DNA of 64,000 bases from Pseudomonas fragi (GTDB lineage: Bacteria; Pseudomonadota; Gammaproteobacteria; Pseudomonadales; Pseudomonadaceae). Made by a program: the position numbers and the translations under genes. The notes under the pieces were generated by a model. It worked only from the letters and a program-made list of their open reading frames with translations. It had not been told where the DNA came from and searched no databases. The stretch lies in the NCBI RefSeq assembly GCF_025426255.1, contig NZ_CP104861.1, forward strand, positions 1,302,001 through 1,366,000, written 5' to 3'. Shown piece after piece: positions 18,922 through 29,097 of this stretch (the first letter of the stretch is position 1; every line of letters begins with the position of its first letter).

Positions 18922-19346
18922 AATTTCGCCGCAAGCCACGGGAAACGGTCGATATCAACCTCGCGTCATTGATTGACGTGGTGTTTATCCTGCTGCTGTT
19001 TTTTGTCGTGACTACCACCTTTACCCGCGAAACCCAGCTGCGCGTCGATCTGCCAGAGGCCGTAAGCGGCTCGCCCGCCGACGACCAGAACGCCAAGCAA
19101 CTGGATATCGCCATTAGCGCGGACGGTGTGTTTTCGGTTAACAACCAGTTGTTGCCGAAGAGCGATCTGACGAGCCTGATGGAGGCTCTGCAGAAAGAAT
19201 CCGGCGGTGATACCAGTCTGCCGTTGTCGATCAGCGCCGACGGTAAAACCCGGCATCAGGCGGTCATTACTGCGATGGACGCGGCCGGCAAGCTCGGCTT
19301 CAGCCATTTGCGCATGACCACTGTTGAGGCGCAGGCGACTCCCTGA
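18918..19346 (+). CDS. exbD: ExbD/TolR-family biopolymer transport protein
   Basis: The product is 142 residues: a short cytoplasmic N-terminus, one membrane helix carrying the conserved aspartate ([18 protein letters not shown], residues ~14-31) and a periplasmic domain. The GTG start overlaps the exbB stop (GTGA). Partner of the upstream ExbB-like protein. No tonB gene is next to it, so this may be a Tol-Pal-like or dedicated system. Confidence 0.88.
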   Translation: MKFRRKPRETVDINLASLIDVVFILLLFFVVTTTFTRETQLRVDLPEAVSGSPADDQNAKQLDIAISADGVFSVNNQLLPKSDLTSLMEALQKESGGDTSLPLSISADGKTRHQAVITAMDAAGKLGFSHLRMTTVEAQATP

Positions 19347-20350
19347 TGGCCATGTCCGATCGTTTGTTGCGCGCTTGGTACACCGGGCACCCGCTGCTGA
19401 CCCTGTTACGCCCGCTTGAATGTCTTTACCGTCGAGTGGTGGAGCGCAAACGGGCACGTTTTGTCGCCGGTGAGGGCCAGATTTACCGCGCCCCGGTGCC
19501 GTTGGTCGTGGTGGGGAACATCACGGTCGGTGGCACCGGCAAAACACCGCTGATTCTGTGGCTGATCGAGCATTGCCAGCGCAAGGGGCTGCGGGTCGGT
19601 GTGGTCAGTCGCGGTTATGGCGCCACGCCTCCTCAGTTTCCCTGGCGTGTGAGCGCTGAGCAAAGTGCCGCGCAGGCGGGGGATGAACCCTTGTTGATCG
19701 TGCAGCGTACCGGCGTGCCATTGATGATCGATCCGGACCGCAGTCGTGCGGTCAAAGCGTTGTTGGCCAGCGAATCGCTGGACCTGATTCTGTCTGACGA
19801 TGGCATGCAGCATTACCGCCTGGCCCGGGATCTGGAGCTGGTGCTGATCGATAATGCCAGAGGTCTGGGTAACGGCCGCTGCCTGCCTGCTGGGCCATTG
19901 CGCGAACCGGTCGAGCGCCTGCAAAGTGTCGATGCGGTGTTGTATAACGGCGCTTGCAGCGACCCGCAGGGCGGTTTTGCCTTTGAGCTGAAGCCCACTG
20001 CGCTGATTAACCTGCTCACTGGTGAACGTCAGCCGCTGGACTATTTTCCTGCTGAACAAGCGCTGCATGCGGTGGCCGGGATCGGCAATCCGCAGCGTTT
20101 CTTCACGACTCTTGAAACGCTACACTGGCGGCCAATTACCCATGCTTTTGCCGATCACGCGCTCTACAGCGCCGAAGCGCTGAGTTTTACGCCGCAGCTG
20201 CCCGTGGTCATGACCGAAAAGGACGCGGTGAAGTGCCGCGGCTTTGCGTCACCCGACTGGTGGTATCTGGCCGTTGACGCAGTGCCGTCGGCAGCTTTCG
20301 TTCTATGGTTTGATCAACGGCTGCAGGGTCTTTTGCCCGATCACGTTTGA
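19346..20350 (+). CDS. lpxK: Tetraacyldisaccharide 4'-kinase LpxK
   Basis: A 334-residue enzyme that phosphorylates the lipid A disaccharide precursor at the 4' position, at the inner membrane. The P-loop is [13 protein letters not shown] (~residue 53) and the conserved [10 protein letters not shown] follows (~152). The start overlaps the exbD stop by one base (TGATG), so expression is coupled. Confidence 0.95.
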   Translation: MAMSDRLLRAWYTGHPLLTLLRPLECLYRRVVERKRARFVAGEGQIYRAPVPLVVVGNITVGGTGKTPLILWLIEHCQRKGLRVGVVSRGYGATPPQFPWRVSAEQSAAQAGDEPLLIVQRTGVPLMIDPDRSRAVKALLASESLDLILSDDGMQHYRLARDLELVLIDNARGLGNGRCLPAGPLREPVERLQSVDAVLYNGACSDPQGGFAFELKPTALINLLTGERQPLDYFPAEQALHAVAGIGNPQRFFTTLETLHWRPITHAFADHALYSAEALSFTPQLPVVMTEKDAVKCRGFASPDWWYLAVDAVPSAAFVLWFDQRLQGLLPDHV

Positions 20351-20380
20351 TCTGACTCATCTTTATCCAGGGGAACCCTT

Positions 20381-20566
20381 ATGGACACCAAATTGCTCGA
20401 TATCCTTGCTTGCCCTGTTTGCAAAGGCCCGCTCAAACTCAGCGCCGACAAGACCGAGCTGATCAGCAAGGGCGCAGGTCTGGCCTATCCGATCCGTGAC
20501 GGCATTCCGGTCATGCTCGAAACCGAAGCCCGCACCCTTTCAGCTGATGAGCGTCTGGATAAATGA
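20381..20566 (+). CDS. Trm112-family small zinc-binding protein
   Basis: A 61-residue YcaR/Trm112 homologue. CPVCKGPL at residues ~11-18 supplies a CxxC pair, but the second zinc pair is not evident, as in other proteobacterial members. In eukaryotes the family activates methyltransferases; the bacterial role is unclear. Lies between lpxK and kdsB, overlapping kdsB by 4 bp. Confidence 0.88.
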   Translation: MDTKLLDILACPVCKGPLKLSADKTELISKGAGLAYPIRDGIPVMLETEARTLSADERLDK

Positions 20567-21327
20567 TTCCGGTTTTCACAGTTGTTATCCCGTCGCGCTA
20601 TGCATCGACCCGTTTGCCAGGCAAGCCGCTGCAAATGATCGCCGGCAAGCCGATGGTCCAGCACGTCTGGGAGCAAGCCTGTAAAAGCAGCGCGCAGCGG
20701 GTGGTGGTTGCCACTGACGATGCGCGCATCGTCGAGGCCTGCAAGGCGTTTGGCGCCGAGGTGCTGCTGACCCGTGCCGATCACGAGTCCGGTACTGACC
20801 GCCTGGCCGAAGTGGCCACGCAGTTGGGCTTGGCTGACGATGCCATCGTGGTCAATGTCCAGGGCGACGAGCCGATGATTCCGCCGCAGGTGATCGATCA
20901 GGTTGCCGTCAACCTGGCCGCCCACAGCGAAGCGAGCATGGCGACTCTGGCCGAGCCGATCGACGATGTCGAGACCCTGTTCAATCCCAATGTGGTCAAG
21001 GTGGTCAGTGACATCAATGGGCTGGCGCTGACATTCAGCCGGGCCACGTTGCCGTGGGCACGGGATGATTTCGCTCAACACCCGGACAAACTGCCAGCGG
21101 GCGTGCCCTATCGTCGGCATATCGGCATCTACGCCTATCGCGCAGGCTTCCTGCATGACTTCGTGAGCTGGGGGCCTTGCTGGCTTGAAAATACCGAGCG
21201 TCTGGAGCAACTGCGAGCGCTGTGGCATGGCGTGCGCATTCACGTGGCTGATGTGCTTGAGGCCCCGCCTGCCGGAGTGGATACCGTAGAAGACCTCGAG
21301 CGCGTTCGGCGCTTACTGGAGTCATGA
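20563..21327 (+). CDS. kdsB: CMP-KDO synthetase KdsB
   Basis: A 254-residue cytidylyltransferase activating KDO for lipopolysaccharide core synthesis. The nucleotide-binding start [15 protein letters not shown] (residues ~7-21) and [10 protein letters not shown] (~100) are typical. ATGA overlaps join it to the Trm112 gene and to murB. In other Pseudomonas a low-molecular-weight tyrosine phosphatase gene (ptpA) sits between kdsB and murB; here it is absent. Confidence 0.95.
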   Translation: MIPVFTVVIPSRYASTRLPGKPLQMIAGKPMVQHVWEQACKSSAQRVVVATDDARIVEACKAFGAEVLLTRADHESGTDRLAEVATQLGLADDAIVVNVQGDEPMIPPQVIDQVAVNLAAHSEASMATLAEPIDDVETLFNPNVVKVVSDINGLALTFSRATLPWARDDFAQHPDKLPAGVPYRRHIGIYAYRAGFLHDFVSWGPCWLENTERLEQLRALWHGVRIHVADVLEAPPAGVDTVEDLERVRRLLES

Positions 21328-22343
21328 GTTTGGATCTGCAGGTCAATGCGTCGCTTAAGCCTTTCAACAGCTTTGGCGTTGATGTGAAGGCGAGCCAGTT
21401 TGCGCAAGCCCACAGCGATGCCGATGTGCGTGAGGCGTTGCTGTGTGCGGCCGATCACAAGTTGCCGTTGCTGGTCATTGGCGGCGGCAGCAATTTGCTG
21501 CTGACCGGTGATGTTGCGGCGCTGGTTTTGCGCATGGCCAGTCGCGGCATTCGCGTGCTGGAAGAAGACGGTGATCGGGTTGTGGTTGAGGCCGAGGCGG
21601 GCGAGGTCTGGCATGCCTTTGTGCAGTGGACCCTGGCGCAGGGTTTGTCGGGGCTCGAAAACCTAAGTCTGATCCCTGGCACCGTGGGTGCCGCGCCGAT
21701 GCAAAACATTGGTGCCTACGGCGTCGAGATCAAGGATGTGTTCGCCGGGCTTACGGCGCTTGACCGGCAAACTGGCGAGCTGCGCGAATTCAGCCTGGCT
21801 GAGTGCAACTTTGCTTACCGCGATAGCCTCTTCAAGCAGCAGGCCGGGCGCTGGTTGATTCTACGCGTACGATTTGCCCTCAGTCGCGCCACGCACCTGC
21901 ATCTGGAATACGGCCCTGTGCGTCAGCGCCTGGCCGAGCAGGGCATTGAACAGCCGACAGCCAGTGATGTCAGTCGGGCGATCTGCAGTATTCGCAGCGA
22001 AAAACTGCCGGATCCGGCAGTGTTGGGCAATGCTGGCAGCTTCTTCAAAAACCCGCTGGTGTCGGCGGTGTTGGCGGCTGAGTTGAAAGTGGCGCACCCC
22101 GGCCTGATTGGTTATCCGCAAGCCGATGGGCAGGTGAAGTTGGCGGCGGGCTGGTTGATCGAGGCGGCGGGCTGGAAAGGCTTTCGCGAGGCGGATGCAG
22201 GCGTGCATCGTTTACAGTCGCTGGTACTGGTCAACCATGGCTCAGCTACGGGTTTGCAGTTGCTGGCGCTGGCGCAGCGGATTCAGGCCGACATTCTGCA
22301 GCGTTTTTCAGTACAGCTGGAGATGGAACCCAACGTGTACTGA
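21324..22343 (+). CDS. murB: UDP-N-acetylenolpyruvoylglucosamine reductase MurB
   Basis: A 339-residue flavoenzyme completing UDP-MurNAc synthesis for peptidoglycan. FAD-binding motifs GGGSNLL (~residue 52) and [18 protein letters not shown] (~113) are present, with the catalytic region [10 protein letters not shown] (~230). The length matches the E. coli type (type I). The start overlaps kdsB by 4 bp. Confidence 0.95.
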   Translation: MSLDLQVNASLKPFNSFGVDVKASQFAQAHSDADVREALLCAADHKLPLLVIGGGSNLLLTGDVAALVLRMASRGIRVLEEDGDRVVVEAEAGEVWHAFVQWTLAQGLSGLENLSLIPGTVGAAPMQNIGAYGVEIKDVFAGLTALDRQTGELREFSLAECNFAYRDSLFKQQAGRWLILRVRFALSRATHLHLEYGPVRQRLAEQGIEQPTASDVSRAICSIRSEKLPDPAVLGNAGSFFKNPLVSAVLAAELKVAHPGLIGYPQADGQVKLAAGWLIEAAGWKGFREADAGVHRLQSLVLVNHGSATGLQLLALAQRIQADILQRFSVQLEMEPNVY

Positions 22344-22370
22344 GGTTCGCAGTTGAAATTGAAAGCATAA

Positions 22371-22407
22371 AAAAAGCCCCGCCAGTTCAGAACTGGCGGG
22401 GCTTTTT
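22371..22407. terminator. Bidirectional intrinsic terminator between murB and rne
   Basis: A 17-bp perfect stem (AAAAAGCCCCGCCAGTT and its complement) with a 3-nt loop. It ends both the rightward murB transcript and the leftward rne transcript. Confidence 0.92.
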
Positions 22408-22421
22408 AGTGGCCTACGGAA

Positions 22422-25400
22422 TTACGCGAGGGGTTTGGACTCGTGTTCTTCCTGGGCTACGGCTTCGCTTGCAGGTGCCTGAGCAGCGGCAGCGGCTGCG
22501 GCAGCCTCTTCACGCTTGCGGCGACGTACTTCACGCGGGTCGTTAGGTGCGCGGCCATTGCTTGGGGCGCTGACAACCGGAGCGGCTGCCACTACAACCT
22601 CAACCACTTCTGTTGCCACAACAGCTTCAACCGGAGCTGGCTGTGCGGTGACTGCAGTTTCGACTACAGCTTCAACCGCTACCACTGCAGGTTCAACTGC
22701 AACAACGGGTTCAGGTGCGGCTTCAACAACGGCGGGTTCTGCAATTGGCTCGCGTACAAAGCGGGCTTCCTTGACAGGTTCCGGTGCCTTTTCGGCGACT
22801 GGCGCTTCGATAGCCGGTGCTTCAACTACCGGGGTTTGCACCACGGCTTCGATGGCAGGCTCTGGAGCAGCAACAACCGGCTCGGCAACGACCTGGACTT
22901 CAGGCTGTGCTTCTTGAACCGGAGCCACTTCAACTTCAGGAGCCTTGATCACGTCGATCGGAGTGACAGCTTCTACAACCGGTGCTTCAACAGCGGTGGC
23001 TTCAGCAACTGGCGCTTGAGCAGCAGGCGCTTCGACAGCGATGACTTCCTGTGCAGCTTCTACGGCAACTGCGGTTTCAGCCGGGGCCGATTCCTGGGTT
23101 GCTTCAGTAGCGCGCTCTGCTTGCTGATGAGCCTGGGCTTCAGCAGGAGCGCTGATTACCGAGCTGGCAACAGCTTCAGTCACGGCCAGACCGGCGGCGA
23201 TTTCAAGGGTGGTTGCAGGAGCGTCTTGGGCGTTGCCTTCTTCGCTGTTCTCTTCCGAGCCTTCAATCACGTTGCCGTTGGCATCACGCTGACGTTCACG
23301 ACGGTTGCTGCGACGACGCTGACCACGGGAGCGGCGACGTGGACGATCGCCTTCGGCGTTGTCCTGGTTCTCGTCCTGGGATTGCTCTTCGCTGGACAGC
23401 ACTTCTTCGTCTTCAACAGCGGCTACAACCTGCTCTTCGCGTGGAGCACGCTCTTCGCGAGGTGCGCGCGGCTGACGTTCTTCACGCGGTGGGCGCGGTG
23501 CGCGCTCTTCAGCGACTACTGCAGTGGCAGCAGCTACGGCAGGCGCGGCATCCAGAGGTTCGCGCAGTTCGCGGACGCGTTCTTCACGGCCTTCGCCACG
23601 AGGTTTGCGGTCTTCGCGCGGTGCACGTGGAGCACGCTCTTCACGCGGTGGACGCGGAGCGCGTTCTTCGCGAGGTGCTTGAGCAACAACCGGGGTTTCT
23701 TCGCGAGGTGTGCGCTCTTCACGTGGTTCACGAGCAGCACGTTCTTCACGTGGTGCACGCTCTTCGCGCGGTTTGCGTTCTTCATCACGGCGACCGTTGC
23801 GGTTGCGGCTTTGCTGGCGGCCGTTGCGACGCTCTTCGTTGCGAGCAGGGCGCTCAGGGGTTGCAGGCTTCTCGACTACGGTCGGAGCAACAGGCTCTTC
23901 CTTGGAGGCGAACAGGCTTACCAGCGACTTGACCAGACCTTTGAACAGGCTTGGCTCGGAGATGGTTGCAACGGGTGCAGGTGCTGCCGGAGCAGGTGCA
24001 GCGGCGGCTTCGGTAGGTACCGGGGCCGAGGTGCGCGGCGGTGCTGTTTTGACCGCGGCTTCCTGGCGAACCAGAGTCCTGGTGGCAGCAGCCGGCTGGA
24101 CTTCTTCCACTTCAGCAGCAGCGGCAGCTATTTCATAGCTGGACTGGTTGGTGTGGGCTTCCGGGCTGTCATCACGCAGGCGCTGAACTTCGAAGTGCGG
24201 CGTTTCGAGGTGGTCGTTCGGCAGAATGACGATGCGAGCGCGGGTGCGCAGTTCGATCTTGGTGATCGAGTTGCGTTTTTCGTTGAGCAGGAATGCGGCA
24301 ACCGGGATTGGCACCTGGGCACGTACTTCGGCAGTACGGTCCTTCAGGGCTTCTTCTTCGATCAGGCGCAGGATGGCCAGCGACAGCGACTCAACATCAC
24401 GGATGATGCCAGTGCCGTTGCAGCGTGGGCAAACGATGCCGCTGCTTTCACCCAGGGATGGACGCAGGCGCTGACGGGACATTTCCAGCAGGCCGAAGCG
24501 CGAGATACGACCCACTTGTACGCGGGCACGGTCTGCTTCCAGGCATTCGCGGACTTTCTCTTCCACGGCGCGCTGGTTTTTGGCAGGGGTCATGTCAATG
24601 AAGTCGATGACGATCAAGCCGCCGATGTCGCGCAGGCGCAATTGACGGGCGATTTCTTCAGCCGCTTCAAGGTTGGTCTGCAGTGCGGTTTCTTCGATAT
24701 CGCTGCCTTTGGTGGCGCGGGCCGAGTTGATGTCGATAGACACCAGGGCTTCGGTCGGGTCGATAACGATGGAGCCGCCGGAAGGCAGTTCAACGACGCG
24801 CTGGAAGGCGGTCTCGATCTGGCTTTCGATCTGGAAACGATTGAACAGCGGAACGCTGTCTTCGTAGAGTTTGATTTTGCTGGCGTACTGCGGCATCACC
24901 TGGCGGATGAAGGTCAGGGCTTCGTCCTGGGCTTCAACGCTGTCGATCAGTACTTCGCCGATGTCCTGGCGCAGGTAATCACGGATGGCGCGGATGATCA
25001 CGTTGCTTTCCTGGTAGATCAGGAATGGCGCGGAGCGATCCAGCGAGGCTTCTTTAATGGCGGTCCACAATTGCAGCAGGTAGTCGAGGTCCCACTGCAT
25101 TTCTTCGCTGCTGCGGCCCAGGCCTGCAGTACGTACGATCAAGCCCATGTCGGCAGGGGCGATCAGGCCGTTCAGCGCTTCACGCAGTTCGTTACGCTCT
25201 TCACCTTCGATGCGACGGGAGATACCGCCAGCACGTGGGTTGTTAGGCATCAGAACCAGATAACGGCCAGCGAGGCTGATGAAGGTGGTCAGGGCTGCGC
25301 CCTTGTTGCCACGTTCTTCTTTCTCGACCTGCACGATAACTTCCTGGCCTTCGCTCAGGACGTCCTTGATGTTTACGCGGCCTTCAGGGGCTTTCTTGAA

Positions 25401-25631
25401 GTACTCGCGGGAGATTTCCTTGAGTGGCAGAAAGCCGTGGCGCTCAGAGCCGAAGTCGACAAAGGCAGCCTCAAGGCTTGGTTCGATGCGAGTAATACGG
25501 CCTTTGTAGATGTTGGCTTTCTTCTGCTCGCGTGCACCCGACTCGATGTCCAGGTCGTAGAGGCGTTGGCCATCTACCAGTGCTACGCGCAACTCTTCAG
25601 GTTGAGTTGCATTAATCAGCATTCTTTTCAT
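22422..25631 (-). CDS. rne: Ribonuclease E
   Basis: A 1069-residue endoribonuclease and degradosome scaffold. The N-terminal catalytic half has the S1 RNA-binding domain (~residues 36-118), active-site aspartates in [10 protein letters not shown] and VIDFIDM, and the zinc-link CPRCNGTG (~405). The C-terminal half (~510-1069) is disordered. It has an arginine-rich RNA-binding stretch with repeated REERAPR units (~590-740), then a long Val/Ala/Pro/Glu-rich tract, and ends with a basic [12 protein letters not shown] box. It is transcribed from 26309 with a long leader; the family is known for autoregulation through its 5' UTR. Confidence 0.97.
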   Translation of the reverse strand: MKRMLINATQPEELRVALVDGQRLYDLDIESGAREQKKANIYKGRITRIEPSLEAAFVDFGSERHGFLPLKEISREYFKKAPEGRVNIKDVLSEGQEVIVQVEKEERGNKGAALTTFISLAGRYLVLMPNNPRAGGISRRIEGEERNELREALNGLIAPADMGLIVRTAGLGRSSEEMQWDLDYLLQLWTAIKEASLDRSAPFLIYQESNVIIRAIRDYLRQDIGEVLIDSVEAQDEALTFIRQVMPQYASKIKLYEDSVPLFNRFQIESQIETAFQRVVELPSGGSIVIDPTEALVSIDINSARATKGSDIEETALQTNLEAAEEIARQLRLRDIGGLIVIDFIDMTPAKNQRAVEEKVRECLEADRARVQVGRISRFGLLEMSRQRLRPSLGESSGIVCPRCNGTGIIRDVESLSLAILRLIEEEALKDRTAEVRAQVPIPVAAFLLNEKRNSITKIELRTRARIVILPNDHLETPHFEVQRLRDDSPEAHTNQSSYEIAAAAAEVEEVQPAAATRTLVRQEAAVKTAPPRTSAPVPTEAAAAPAPAAPAPVATISEPSLFKGLVKSLVSLFASKEEPVAPTVVEKPATPERPARNEERRNGRQQSRNRNGRRDEERKPREERAPREERAAREPREERTPREETPVVAQAPREERAPRPPREERAPRAPREDRKPRGEGREERVRELREPLDAAPAVAAATAVVAEERAPRPPREERQPRAPREERAPREEQVVAAVEDEEVLSSEEQSQDENQDNAEGDRPRRRSRGQRRRSNRRERQRDANGNVIEGSEENSEEGNAQDAPATTLEIAAGLAVTEAVASSVISAPAEAQAHQQAERATEATQESAPAETAVAVEAAQEVIAVEAPAAQAPVAEATAVEAPVVEAVTPIDVIKAPEVEVAPVQEAQPEVQVVAEPVVAAPEPAIEAVVQTPVVEAPAIEAPVAEKAPEPVKEARFVREPIAEPAVVEAAPEPVVAVEPAVVAVEAVVETAVTAQPAPVEAVVATEVVEVVVAAAPVVSAPSNGRAPNDPREVRRRKREEAAAAAAAAQAPASEAVAQEEHESKPLA

Positions 25632-26279
25632 GTTGTACCGTCGGTTTCCGGGCTACCGGAAACGGCGTTCGGCACACACGACTTCTCATGGTCGGTGTCA
25701 GGTGCGTCAGGAGTTGTTGGCCACTCCTGTGTACAACGAGGTTCGGCCCTTGGGGACGAAGTCGTGACTTACGCTTCCTGCTTGCTGTGGTGCTAAAGCA
25801 CCTCTTAAGCAAAAGTCTGGTCAGGAGGAGGAATCAACCGGCGGCTGTGGACGAGATGAAGCGTCTTGATAAAGCCTATTGCTACACAGTCCGGCGGTTG
25901 TGCATCTCCACCCTACACGTATCCCTGATAATTCGGGTGCTGCCGCGCGCAGAATCCGCAGCGGGTTGGCATTTACCGTGTTCTCCAAAAGGGGAGTTCA
26001 CGCATCATGGCTAATAAAGGCGATGTTTCCGAAGCTTTCGCTCGAAATTCCCGAAGCTGACTGCACTTTGTGAACTGGCCGTGAATGTCGGCGCAAAAGG
26101 CGAGTTTTCACTCCGCTTTCCAGGCTCGCTTCAGGCCTCATGTCACCTGCGCTTGTTACAACTCCGGGTCTTGCGTGTGTAGCAAAAGCCCCGTGGGACG
26201 GCCTCGCGTCCTTGTTAAGAGCGTTGGTCAGGGCCGGTTATTCACCGTTAATCCTCTGTCCAGGCCGCTTTTGGCGGCG
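25632..26279 (-). promoter_or_regulatory. Long structured rne 5' leader
   Basis: About 650 nt without a credible gene lies between the rne promoter and ATG. Strong inverted repeats are visible. One is an 8-bp stem with 4-nt loop at 25644-25663 (GTTTCCGG/CCGGAAAC), only 12 nt before the start codon. Another is a 7-bp stem at 25707-25728 (CAGGAGT/ACTCCTG). A third is a nested hairpin at about 25784-25812 (GGTGCT/AGCACC inside TTGCT/AGCAA). No clear Shine-Dalgarno precedes the rne ATG. RNase E autoregulation through leader cleavage is established in enterobacteria, and a distinct conserved Pseudomonas rne leader motif (rne-II) has been described. I infer this is that element, without having aligned it. 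Confidence 0.65.
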
Positions 26280-26285
26280 TTCGCG

Positions 26286-26314
26286 ACTATAGCAGCAATG
26301 ATTAAGTGCTTCAA
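26286..26314 (-). promoter_or_regulatory. rne promoter (sigma-70)
   Basis: Reading leftward, TTGAAG (26309-26314), a 17-bp spacer, then TATAGT (26286-26291). The transcript would start near 26279. It lies back-to-back with the rluC promoter. Confidence 0.7.
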
Positions 26315-26327
26315 TTCCATAAAAAAT

Positions 26328-26336
26328 TGTTATCAT
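26328..26336 (+). promoter_or_regulatory. Extended -10 promoter of rluC, directly abutting the start codon
   Basis: TG-T-TATCAT ends 7 bp before ATG 26344. Transcription would start at or next to the A of the ATG, and no Shine-Dalgarno is present, so the mRNA may be leaderless. The -35 is weak. Confidence 0.4.
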
Positions 26337-26343
26337 CCGCGGC

Positions 26344-27303
26344 ATGACGACGACTACCCCCCCGACCCCCAGCGTCCAGCTGCTTGAGGTCTCGCCGGAA
26401 TATGCCGGCCAACGCATTGACAATTTTTTACTTGCCCGGCTCAAGGGTGTTCCCAAGACCTTGATTTACCGCATTTTGCGTAAAGGCGAAGTGCGTGTGA
26501 ACAAGGGGCGGATCAAGCCCGAGTACAAGCTGCAGGCAGGCGATATCGTGCGCGTGCCGCCGGTTCGCGTGCCTGAGCGCGACGAGCCGGTGCCTGTGGC
26601 GCAAGGTTTGCTGTTGCGCCTGGAGGCGGCCATTGTCTACGAAGACAAGGCGCTGATTGTGCTGAACAAGCCTGCAGGTATCGCCGTGCATGGTGGCAGC
26701 GGCCTGACGTTTGGCGTAATTGAAGCATTTCGTCAGATGCGCCCCGACGCCAAGGAATTGGAGTTGGTGCACCGTCTGGATCGCGACACTTCCGGCCTGC
26801 TGATGATTGCCAAAAAACGCAGCATGCTGCGTCACTTGCACGAAGCGCTGCGTGGCGACGGTATCGACAAGCGTTACATGGCGCTGGTACGTGGCAATTG
26901 GGCTGCTTCGATCAAGCAGGTGCGTGCGCCGCTGATGAAAAGCAACCTGCGTTCAGGTGAGCGCATGGTCGAAGTCAACGAAGAAGGCAAAGAGTCGGTG
27001 ACCGTGTTCAAGGTGCTGCGCCGCTTCGGTGATTTCGCAACCATGGTTGAGGCGCGGCCGATCACCGGTCGTACTCACCAGATCCGCGTGCATACCCTGC
27101 ACGCCGGGCATTGCATTGCCGGTGATACCAAGTACGGCGATGAAGGCTTCTCCAAGGAGATCCGTGATCTGGGCGGCAAGCGGCTGTTTCTGCATGCCTA
27201 TATGCTGACCGTGCCTATGCCAGATGGCGGTGAAATGAAATTCCAGGCCCCGGTAGATGAGATGTGGGCCAAGACCGTGGAGCGACTGAGTGTCCCCTAC
27301 TGA
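26344..27303 (+). CDS. rluC: 23S rRNA pseudouridine(955/2504/2580) synthase RluC
   Basis: The product is 319 residues. An N-terminal S4 RNA-binding domain ([12 protein letters not shown] ... [12 protein letters not shown], ~20-65) precedes the pseudouridine synthase domain, with the catalytic aspartate in [11 protein letters not shown] (~142-152). It modifies helices of 23S rRNA. It is divergent from rne and overlaps the next gene by 14 bp. Confidence 0.95.
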   Translation: MTTTTPPTPSVQLLEVSPEYAGQRIDNFLLARLKGVPKTLIYRILRKGEVRVNKGRIKPEYKLQAGDIVRVPPVRVPERDEPVPVAQGLLLRLEAAIVYEDKALIVLNKPAGIAVHGGSGLTFGVIEAFRQMRPDAKELELVHRLDRDTSGLLMIAKKRSMLRHLHEALRGDGIDKRYMALVRGNWAASIKQVRAPLMKSNLRSGERMVEVNEEGKESVTVFKVLRRFGDFATMVEARPITGRTHQIRVHTLHAGHCIAGDTKYGDEGFSKEIRDLGGKRLFLHAYMLTVPMPDGGEMKFQAPVDEMWAKTVERLSVPY

Positions 27304-27955
27304 GTACAAGCTGCTGATCTTTGACTGGGATGGCACGCTGGCCGATTCCATCGGTCGTATTGTCACCGCGATGCAAGTTGCGGCTCGGCGTGCTGATCGC
27401 CCGGAGCGCGATGCGGACTCGGTAAAGGGGATTATTGGTCTTGGCTTGCCTGAAGCGATTCTGACGCTTTATCCGGATATGACGCATGAGCAGGTAATTG
27501 CCTTTCGCCAGCATTATGCGGATGTCTACATGGCCATGGATGCCGAGCCCTCGCCGCTGTTTGCTGGGGTCAGGGAGTCGCTTGAAGTATTCCGTGCCCA
27601 GGGCTATCGCCTGGCAGTTGCTACTGGCAAGGCGCGTCGCGGTCTTGATCGTGTGCTCAAGGCTCACGGTTGGGAGGAGTTTTTCGATATCACCTGTGCG
27701 GCAGATGAGACGGCAAGCAAGCCTGATCCTTTGATGCTGAACCGAATTCTGGCTCATTGCGATGTGCGCCCGGAGCAGGCGCTGATGGTGGGCGACGCTT
27801 CCTTTGATTTACTGATGGCGCGCAATGCGGGCATCGATTCCGTTGCGGTAGGTTATGGTGCTCAGTCAATGGAGCGCTTGCTGACGTTCGAGCCGAAGTT
27901 GGCGATTGATAGTTTTCCCGAGTTGCGCGCCTGGCTGGGTCGCCAGGCTAATTAA
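27290..27955 (+). CDS. HAD-superfamily (subfamily IA) phosphatase
   Basis: A 221-residue hydrolase. The catalytic motif [12 protein letters not shown] (residues ~9-19), motif II threonine in [11 protein letters not shown], and motif [16 protein letters not shown] ... [12 protein letters not shown] are intact. The substrate is unknown; phosphoglycolate-phosphatase-like. The GTG start lies inside the end of rluC, so translation is likely coupled. Confidence 0.88.
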   Translation: MSPTEYKLLIFDWDGTLADSIGRIVTAMQVAARRADRPERDADSVKGIIGLGLPEAILTLYPDMTHEQVIAFRQHYADVYMAMDAEPSPLFAGVRESLEVFRAQGYRLAVATGKARRGLDRVLKAHGWEEFFDITCAADETASKPDPLMLNRILAHCDVRPEQALMVGDASFDLLMARNAGIDSVAVGYGAQSMERLLTFEPKLAIDSFPELRAWLGRQAN

Positions 27956-27975
27956 GATTTTTGCTGGGGTAGTGC

Positions 27976-28965
27976 ATGGTTGATCAATGGAAGGCGCCCT
28001 CTGCGGCTGAGCCGGCTGTCGGTGACGACAAGAGTTGGAAGTTGCTGGAAAAAACCTTGTTGGCAGGTGTTCAAGAGCAGCGTCGTGCGCGTCGCTGGGG
28101 CATCTTCTTCAAAGTGTTGACGTTCTGCTATCTGATCACGGTATTAGTGCTTTTTACGCCGCTGCTGGATATGGAGCGTACAGCCGTCAGCGGCTCCGGC
28201 TATACGGCGCTGATTGATGTGCGTGGGGTGATTGCTGACAAAGAGGAGGCCAGTGCCGACAATCTGGTCACCAGTCTGCAGGCGGCTTTTGAGGATCCCA
28301 AGGTCAAGGGCGTGGTGCTGCGCATCAACAGCCCTGGCGGCAGTCCAGTGCAGTCGGGTTATGTTTACGATGAAATTCGTCGTTTGCGCGGCCTGCATCC
28401 GGACACCAAGGTGTATGCGGTGATCTCCGATCTGGGTGCTTCCGGCGCTTATTACATTGCCAGTGCGGCCGACGAGATTTACGCCGACAAGGCCAGTCTG
28501 GTGGGGTCGATTGGTGTGACGGCGGCAGGCTTTGGTTTTGTCGGTGCGATGGACAAACTGGGTATTCAGCGTCGCGCTTACACTTCGGGTGAACATAAGG
28601 CGTTTCTGGATCCGTTTGAGCCTGAAAAGCCGGACGAAACCAAGTTTTGGCAGGGCGTTCTGAATGTGACGCACGAGCAGTTTATTGCCAGCGTCAAGCA
28701 GGGGCGTGGTGATCGTTTGAAAGACAAGGAGCACCCGGAGTTGTTCTCGGGGCTGGTCTGGACCGGTCAGCAAGCGCTGCCATTGGGTCTGATCGATGGG
28801 CTGGGTAATGCCAGTTCGGTCGCTCGCGATGTAATCGGCGCCAAGGAGCTGGTGGACTTCACGGTTCAGGAATCCACTTTCGACCGCTTCTCGAAAAAGC
28901 TCGGTGCCAGCGTGGCTCAGCAATTGGCAATGTGGATGGGCTTTCAGGGGCCGACCCTGCGCTGA
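27976..28965 (+). CDS. sppA: Signal peptide peptidase SppA (S49 family, short form)
   Basis: A 329-residue membrane-anchored serine protease degrading leftover signal peptides. It has a cytoplasmic N-terminus, one membrane segment (~residues 40-58) and an S49 domain. The nucleophile serine lies in DLGASGAYYIASAADE (~155-170) and the likely base lysine in TSGEHKAFLDPF (~205). Half the length of E. coli SppA, as in Bacillus. Same operon as rluC and the HAD gene, closed by the terminator at 28980. Confidence 0.92.
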   Translation: MVDQWKAPSAAEPAVGDDKSWKLLEKTLLAGVQEQRRARRWGIFFKVLTFCYLITVLVLFTPLLDMERTAVSGSGYTALIDVRGVIADKEEASADNLVTSLQAAFEDPKVKGVVLRINSPGGSPVQSGYVYDEIRRLRGLHPDTKVYAVISDLGASGAYYIASAADEIYADKASLVGSIGVTAAGFGFVGAMDKLGIQRRAYTSGEHKAFLDPFEPEKPDETKFWQGVLNVTHEQFIASVKQGRGDRLKDKEHPELFSGLVWTGQQALPLGLIDGLGNASSVARDVIGAKELVDFTVQESTFDRFSKKLGASVAQQLAMWMGFQGPTLR

Positions 28966-28979
28966 TTGTTGAGTGCTTC

Positions 28980-29013
28980 AAAAAAAACCGGCCTGTGAGA
29001 GGGCCGGTTTTTT
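28980..29013. terminator. Intrinsic terminator after sppA
   Basis: Stem AAAACCGGCC / GGCCGGTTTT with a flanking A-run and T-run; usable in both directions. Confidence 0.85.
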
Positions 29014-29037
29014 TATGTGTGGCAAAAAGTTGGTCGC

Positions 29038-29081
29038 GTAGCAGCTGCCGAAGGAACGAGGCTGCGTTCGGCAGCTGCTAC
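29038..29081. repeat. REP-like palindrome, family GTAGCAGCTGCCGAA
   Basis: A 44-bp element with perfect 15-bp arms (GTAGCAGCTGCCGAA / TTCGGCAGCTGCTAC) around a 14-bp centre. The centre, GGAACGAGGCTGCG, is shared with the longer doublets at 55222 and 61502. This is the singlet form. Confidence 0.75.
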
Positions 29082-29097
29082 GGATATCCTTGTTCAT

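Noticed and set aside
22443..25796. A 1117-codon open frame opposite rne
   Set aside because: It is a shadow of the repetitive, GC-biased rne gene. Its translation is Cys/Phe/Arg-rich with no domain, and rne is unambiguous on the other strand.
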